Positions 59,751 to 64,000 of a stretch of 64,000 nucleotides of DNA are shown here, one piece after another. The notes beneath the pieces were generated by a model. That model searched no databases and was not told the DNA's origin. It saw only the letters and a program-made list of their open reading frames with translations. How positions within the stretch are numbered: position 1 is the stretch's first letter; each line of letters opens with the position of its first letter. The translations under genes were made by a program, and so were the position numbers. Source of the stretch: Silene latifolia (lineage: Eukaryota; Streptophyta; Magnoliopsida; Caryophyllales; Caryophyllaceae); assembly GCF_048544455.1 (NCBI RefSeq), contig NC_133534.1, positions 36,518,217 to 36,582,216 on the forward strand. The letters are read 5' to 3'.

Positions 59751-61160
59751 TTTGTAAGAGGAGACACCCCTTCAGTCCAAGCTGTCACTGATGCTCTGCA
59801 TAATTTTGCCTAGATGCCAGGACTGAATGAAAACCCTGAGAAAACAAATATCTATATGGGAGGGATAAGAGAGGAAATCAAACAGGCCATACTAAGGAAC
59901 ATTGGGTATGCTGAAGGCACATTTCCATTCAGATACTTGGGAGTTCCTCTGAATGAAGGGAAGCTTAATAAGATCATGTTTGCGGACCTACTACAGAAAG
60001 TTCAAAATGCATTGACTCATTGGGCAACTCATAGGCTATCTTATGCTGGGAAAATTAGTTTAATAAACACCGTGATATTTGGACTTGAGCAATATTGGTG
60101 TTCTACTCTACTGATTCCCAAAGGTGTGCTCAAACTCATAACCAAATTTTGCAGGAATTTTCTCTGGAATTCAGAGGAAACAAATAGGAAATTGGTAATG
60201 AAGAGTTAGATATCATGTTGTGTTCCTCATAAGGAAGGGGGATTTAATATCAAGGAAGTGTTGGTTTGGAACAAAAGTGTTCTCTGTAAATGGCTTTGGG
60301 CAATAGAACAATAATCTGATAGTACATGGTCTCAGTGGAATCATGTCTATAACATCAAGTCTGATAATTTCTAGACAATGCAAATCAAGCCGCACCATTC
60401 TGAGAGTTGGAGAAGTATTCTTCAGGTGAGAAATGAATTGATAAACCGTGCTGGAGGGATATCCCAAGCACATGCAATTCTCTCTAGTTGTGTTAAGAAT
60501 GGTAAGCTCCATCTTCAGTTGATGTATGATCAACTAAGGAACCATGAGAATACAGTGGCTTGGGCTAAGGGTGTCTGGCATAGAGATGTCCTTCCAAAAC
60601 ACAGTTTTTTAATGGTATTGGCTATGTAGAGACGCCTTGCAACAATTGATAAGCTAAATGAAAAGGGCTCTGCATAATCAATCGCTGCATACTATGTAAA
60701 GCAGCTTGTGAAACACACAGGCATCTGTTCTTTAGATGTCCATTTGCTGCAGATGTTTGGAATGGTATTCTGGCATAGATGAACTTGCCTGAAAGAACAA
60801 TTGATATGAGAGTTGAATTGCGTTGGATAGTTGGAAGGAGAAGGAAGAGGCATTGGAAAGCTTCATGGTATATGGGATGCCTTAATGCAACAGTTTATAG
60901 TATTTGGGAAGAAAGGAATTCTCGCATTTTTTGTGATGTGGAACATACTACTGACTACTTAATCCGGAAAATCCAGCATTTAGTAAGAGTTAGACTTCTA
61001 TTTGTAACTCACCCGACATATGAGGATGAAATAATGGAGAATTTAAATTCTTAGATTCGTCTAAATTATTGGTTATACTTTTGTAAGATTTGCCTCTTTT
61101 ATTCCCTATATGGATGAATAAAATGGCTTGCTTTTCTTGCAAAAAAAAAAAAAAAAAAAA
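59751..61160 (+). mobile_element. 5'-truncated LINE inserted in element II
   Basis: 1.41-kb insertion with a terminal A run (61141-61160) and a 12-bp duplication TATCAAGGCCTC (59739-59750, 61161-61172). An AATAAA-like GAATAAAATG lies about 25 bp before the A run. Orientation is opposite to the host element. Confidence 0.9.
59758..61054 (+). pseudogene. LINE reverse transcriptase C-terminal part, degenerate
   Basis: Starts after the catalytic motif with GDTPSVQAVTDALHNFA, then GLNENPEKTNIYMGG, FPFRYLGVPLNEGKLNK, HRLSYAGKISLINTVIFGLE, and a worn zinc-binding tail (about 60670-60740). In-frame stops at 59812, 60209, 60313 and 60628 and frameshifts later make it non-functional. It belongs to the same LINE group as the copy at the left edge but is not the same copy. 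Confidence 0.85.
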
Positions 61161-61736
61161 TATCAAGGCCTCGTATTCTGTTTCATTATTGGTTGCCTTG
61201 AATTCACATCTTACTGCTTGTGCTATCAGGTCTCCTTGTGGTGATCGGAGGATTAACCCTACACCTGCCCCCCTTTGGTTGGAGGCTCCGTCAATAAGCA
61301 TCTGCCAGACCTCTGCCTCCCCGTTCCCCTCTAGGGTGAGGATTTCCTCATCTGCCAGATTTTGGATGGCTGTGCTGAAGTCTGACACAAGGTCTGCTAG
61401 TGCTTGCGATTTGATTGCTGTTCTAGGTTCATACTGGATATCATACCCACTAAGGTGTACAGACCACTTCGACATTTTGCCTGACAGTTCAGGCTTCCTC
61501 ATGATAGATTTCAGCGGGTAGTTGGTCAGAACCTGTATGGTGTGGGATTCAAAATAAGGGCGCAGCTTGTAAGATGCTACTACCAATGCTAATACTAATT
61601 TTTCAAGAGATGTGTACCTGGTCTCTGCCGGTAGAAGAGACTTGCTCACGTAGTATACCGACTTCTGTTCCTTTTCCTGTTCTCTGACTAGAACGACACT
61701 TACAACCACCTCTGTGATGGCTAGGTAGAGGAACAA
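61161..61736 (-). pseudogene. Element II RNase H and start of second RNase H
   Basis: VYYVSKSLLPAETRYTSLEK and WSVHLSGYDIQYEPRTAIKS mark the RT-linked RNase H; WQMLIDGASNQRGAGVGLIL begins the second one, ending TNNETEYEALI at the LINE insertion. As in element I, two RNase H domains are present. Confidence 0.85.
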
Positions 61737-62694
61737 TGGTTCTCCTGGTTCCGGTTTTTGACAAAGAATGGTGGGTCACGAGGTAGATTCTCGAATGCTT
61801 GCTCGTGGTCTTCAGTCCACTCAAACTTATAACTCTTTCTTAATACATTATAGAACAGCCTGCACTTGTCGGATGATCTTGAGATGAACCTGCTCAGGGC
61901 TGCTACCTTACCAGCTAGCCTTTGAACGTCTTTAGGTTTTTCAGGTGACTCTAATTGTAAAACGGCTTTGATCTGCTCGATGTTGGATTCTATCCCTCTT
62001 TGAGTTACAATATAGCCTAAGAATTTGCCAGAGGATACCCCGAAGGTACACTTAGATGGATTTAACTTCATTTTTATCGCTCTGGTGTCTTGAATGTCTC
62101 TCGCCGGTGCCGCATATGATCTTTGGCTTTTTCTGACTTTACCACCATGTCATCAATATACACCTCCATAGTTCTTCCTATTTGCTCCTTAAACATGCGG
62201 TTGACCAGCCTCTGGTATGTGGAGCCTGCATTCTTTCGGCCGAAGGGCATAACATTGTAACAATATATTCCTCTTTCAGACATGAATGCCGTCTTCTCTT
62301 GATCTACAGGATCCATCTTGATCTGATTGTAGCCACTCCAATCGTCCAGAAATGTCAGCATTTTATGCCCAGCTGTTGCATCCACCATTGCATCGATATG
62401 AGGCAGGAGGAAGGAATCTTTAGGGCATGCTTTGTTGAGGTCGGTGAAGTCCACACATACTCTCCACTTTCTATTCTTCTTAGGCACCACTACTACGTTA
62501 GACAACCACTTTGGATACTTTACTTCTCTTATTTTCTTTGCTGCCAGAAGGCTATCTACCTCTTGGTTGATTACCTTATTTCTTTCTGCTGCAAACTTCC
62601 TTCTTCTCTGTTGGACGGGATTACACTTTGGGTCCACACTGAGCTTATGCGTTATGAGGACGAGTCTATCCCTATCAGGTCGTCGTGTGACCAT
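61721..62694 (-). pseudogene. Element II reverse transcriptase
   Basis: VVVPKKNRKWRVCVDFTDLN, LDDWSGYNQIKMDPVDQEKT, YNVMPFGRKNAGSTYQRLVN and the catalytic YIDDMVVKS are in one frame. A shift near 62090 leads to LNPSKCTFGVSSGKFLGYIV and the thumb. A further shift near 61740 joins RNase H. The frame order and spacing match element I RT. Confidence 0.9.
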
Positions 62695-62871
62695 GCAAAA
62701 CAGTCCATGTTATGCTGCAGAAATTTGATTAATTATTGTCTCAAGCTTCCTGTGCATCCAGCTCCAATTAGCACAGTTCTTTTTGGGTGCAGCTTGTCCA
62801 TGTTAATTTGATACAACTCTTCTGCTGGGGGCTCGATGTATTTGTCCTTTGACAGGCTGTTTCTGTAATTG

Positions 62872-63477
62872 CTATGCGGGAGGGCTGGCAGTGCACTTTA
62901 GTGCCTTCTTATAGCAGCCTCTAGCTTCCTCCTGATCTCCTCTTATTGTCTCTACTCCCCATGGTATGGGGAATTTTATGCACTGGTGATACGTTGAAGG
63001 GACTGCTTTCATCTGGTGCAGCCACGGCCTTCCCATAATGACATTGTAGGTAGAGGGTCCGTCTATGACCAGGTACCTGATTTTCTTGTTGACCCCTCCT
63101 ACATAGGTTAGGATGACTATCTCACCTAGTGAGTTGGCTGTCTCTCCGCTGAAGCCTACTAGCGGGATGGTTTTCTTCTGCAGGTCCTTCTCGCTGAATC
63201 CCATATTTTCTATAGTTTTCAGCATGGTCAGATTCACCGAGCTGCCTGTATCTACCAAGACCTTTCTAACTGTGTAGTTAGCCATTGACAGGGTGATTAT
63301 GAGTGAATCATGATGTTCCCGTTCGTCATATGTGTCTCCTTCATCAAAGGTGACGGCTGGAAGATCGTTGTGAGAAATTCTGCAAGAATTTGCTGGTATA
63401 TCTCCATTGGTTTCCGTGGCATGCCTTTTAGCTGCTGAGTATGTCGGTCCGCTCAGGTCTGAGCCGTCTGTTATCAC
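62872..63477 (-). CDS. Element II aspartic protease
   Basis: Open frame of about 200 codons. VLVDTGSSVNLTMLKTIENM holds the standard DTGSS active site (unlike DDGSA of elements I and III), with VIMGRPWLHQMKAVPSTYHQ as the C-terminal signature. It is separated from gag by about 60 bp containing a stop. Confidence 0.85.
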   Translation of the reverse strand: MITDGSDLSGPTYSAAKRHATETNGDIPANSCRISHNDLPAVTFDEGDTYDEREHHDSLIITLSMANYTVRKVLVDTGSSVNLTMLKTIENMGFSEKDLQKKTIPLVGFSGETANSLGEIVILTYVGGVNKKIRYLVIDGPSTYNVIMGRPWLHQMKAVPSTYHQCIKFPIPWGVETIRGDQEEARGCYKKALKCTASPPA

Positions 63478-63534
63478 GTTTATGATTTTGGTGCATGTGG
63501 GTGGAGTTGCTAGCTTTGTAGAGCCTACTTTATC

Positions 63535-64000
63535 CTACTGCTTGCCCCCACGTGGTAATAGGTGGCTCAGCTCTCCCTGCTCATACAGGCGCTTGATCTC
63601 TCTTCGTAATGTGTAGCAATCCTCAGTGTTGTGCCCAATGTCACGGTGGAATTCACACTTCTTTTTGCTATCCTTTCTCCATGTCTGCCCTTCTACTGGT
63701 GGCTTTGGCCACCTTACTCCATCTCCCATTTCCTTGAGTGCTTTCAGGATTCCTCCGATACCTGTAGCGAATCCATATTCTGCCAGAGTAGGGAGTTGCT
63801 GATTTTCTTCGATTCTGTTGACCCCCCTTCCATATGGCCTATATCTCTCATCCTTTTTGCTGGTGGTTTGCTTTCTTCCTGACTTTTCCACGGCTGAGGT
63901 ACTAGAAACACTTGGTGTATTAGGTAGACTGGCTCTGGCTAGGATGTCTTCCTCCGATCGATTACGGCAATTTGCTTTCTCAGACCGCTTCAAGCTATGG
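63535..64000 (-). CDS. Element II gag C-terminus (continues past the right edge)
   Basis: Zinc-knuckle-like CEFHRDIGHNTEDCYTLRRE near the end and a Lys/Arg-rich stretch (EKSGRKQTTSKKDERYRPYG) before it. The stop lies at 63535. The capsid part lies beyond the window. Confidence 0.8.
   Translation of the reverse strand, partial: HSLKRSEKANCRNRSEEDILARASLPNTPSVSSTSAVEKSGRKQTTSKKDERYRPYGRGVNRIEENQQLPTLAEYGFATGIGGILKALKEMGDGVRWPKPPVEGQTWRKDSKKKCEFHRDIGHNTEDCYTLRREIKRLYEQGELSHLLPRGGKQ

Larger units (their letters stand above)
45024..64000 (-). mobile_element. Element II: Tat-type Ty3/gypsy element, interrupted, running off the right edge
   Basis: Minus-strand gag, protease, RT, RNase H, second RNase H and integrase are read from the right edge to 48617. 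An antisense gene, a polypurine tract and a truncated 3' LTR follow at the left. Two later insertions split it: a non-coding LTR element in integrase and a LINE in the second RNase H. The 5' LTR is outside the window. Confidence 0.85.

Overview
This window looks like gene-poor, transposon-rich nuclear DNA from a flowering plant, most likely a dicot. The evidence is one intron-containing phosphoglycerate-mutase-like gene, decayed F-box and PELPK-type genes, Ty3/gypsy elements of the Tat type (two RNase H domains), plant LINEs with poly(A) tails, Helitron ends with the plant-type CTAG hairpin terminus, and Stowaway/Tourist-like MITEs. The species cannot be fixed from the sequence alone.

Layout. 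1-2173: 3' part of a LINE (reverse transcriptase plus zinc-binding tail). 2405-6315: array of an AT-rich unit of about 0.55 kb, two copies of which run into Helitron-like 5' termini. 6316-7901: a (TA)n tract split by a 1.4-kb terminal-inverted-repeat element. 7904-10595: minus-strand Helitron carrying a captured TPR gene fragment. 10757-12177: second minus-strand Helitron, ending 62 bp before the start codon of the host gene. 12240-15942: six-exon phosphoglycerate mutase/histidine phosphatase-like gene with MITEs in two introns. 16730-17338: PELPK pseudogene. 18125-19313: F-box pseudogene. 19865-40384: a Copia-like LTR split by a complete 19.6-kb Tat-type element (element I, minus strand, TSD CAATT). 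40871-41651: TIR element with an 8-bp TSD. 41770-45023: LTR remnant plus gag-protease of another Tat-like element (element III, plus strand), itself split by a solo LTR. About 45024 to the right edge: third Tat-type element (element II, minus strand), interrupted by a complete 9.5-kb non-coding LTR element (49299-58753) and by a 5'-truncated LINE (59751-61160).

Functionally, only the phosphoglycerate-mutase-like gene appears intact. Both long Tat elements have the order gag-protease-RT-RNase H-second RNase H-integrase on the minus strand, and carry intron-containing genes on the opposite strand between integrase and the 3' LTR. In element I these encode a plant-mobile-domain protein with a coiled-coil tail and a DUF7745-like protein. 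In element II the gene encodes a putative gypsy-type-transposon-domain protein with a coiled-coil tail.

The most interesting signals are regulatory or structural. In element II the antisense gene is followed by an array of small hairpins whose stems change in a compensatory way. In element I the antisense plant-mobile-domain gene is followed by three GGGGC-GAA-GCCCC hairpins. Element I also repeats a GCGCAGCAG/CTGCGTC palindromic module eight times, and the antisense gene at 28180 has a TATA core nearly identical to that of the element's own LTR. Most coding regions of the mobile elements carry frameshifts, so the element proteins themselves are probably inactive.
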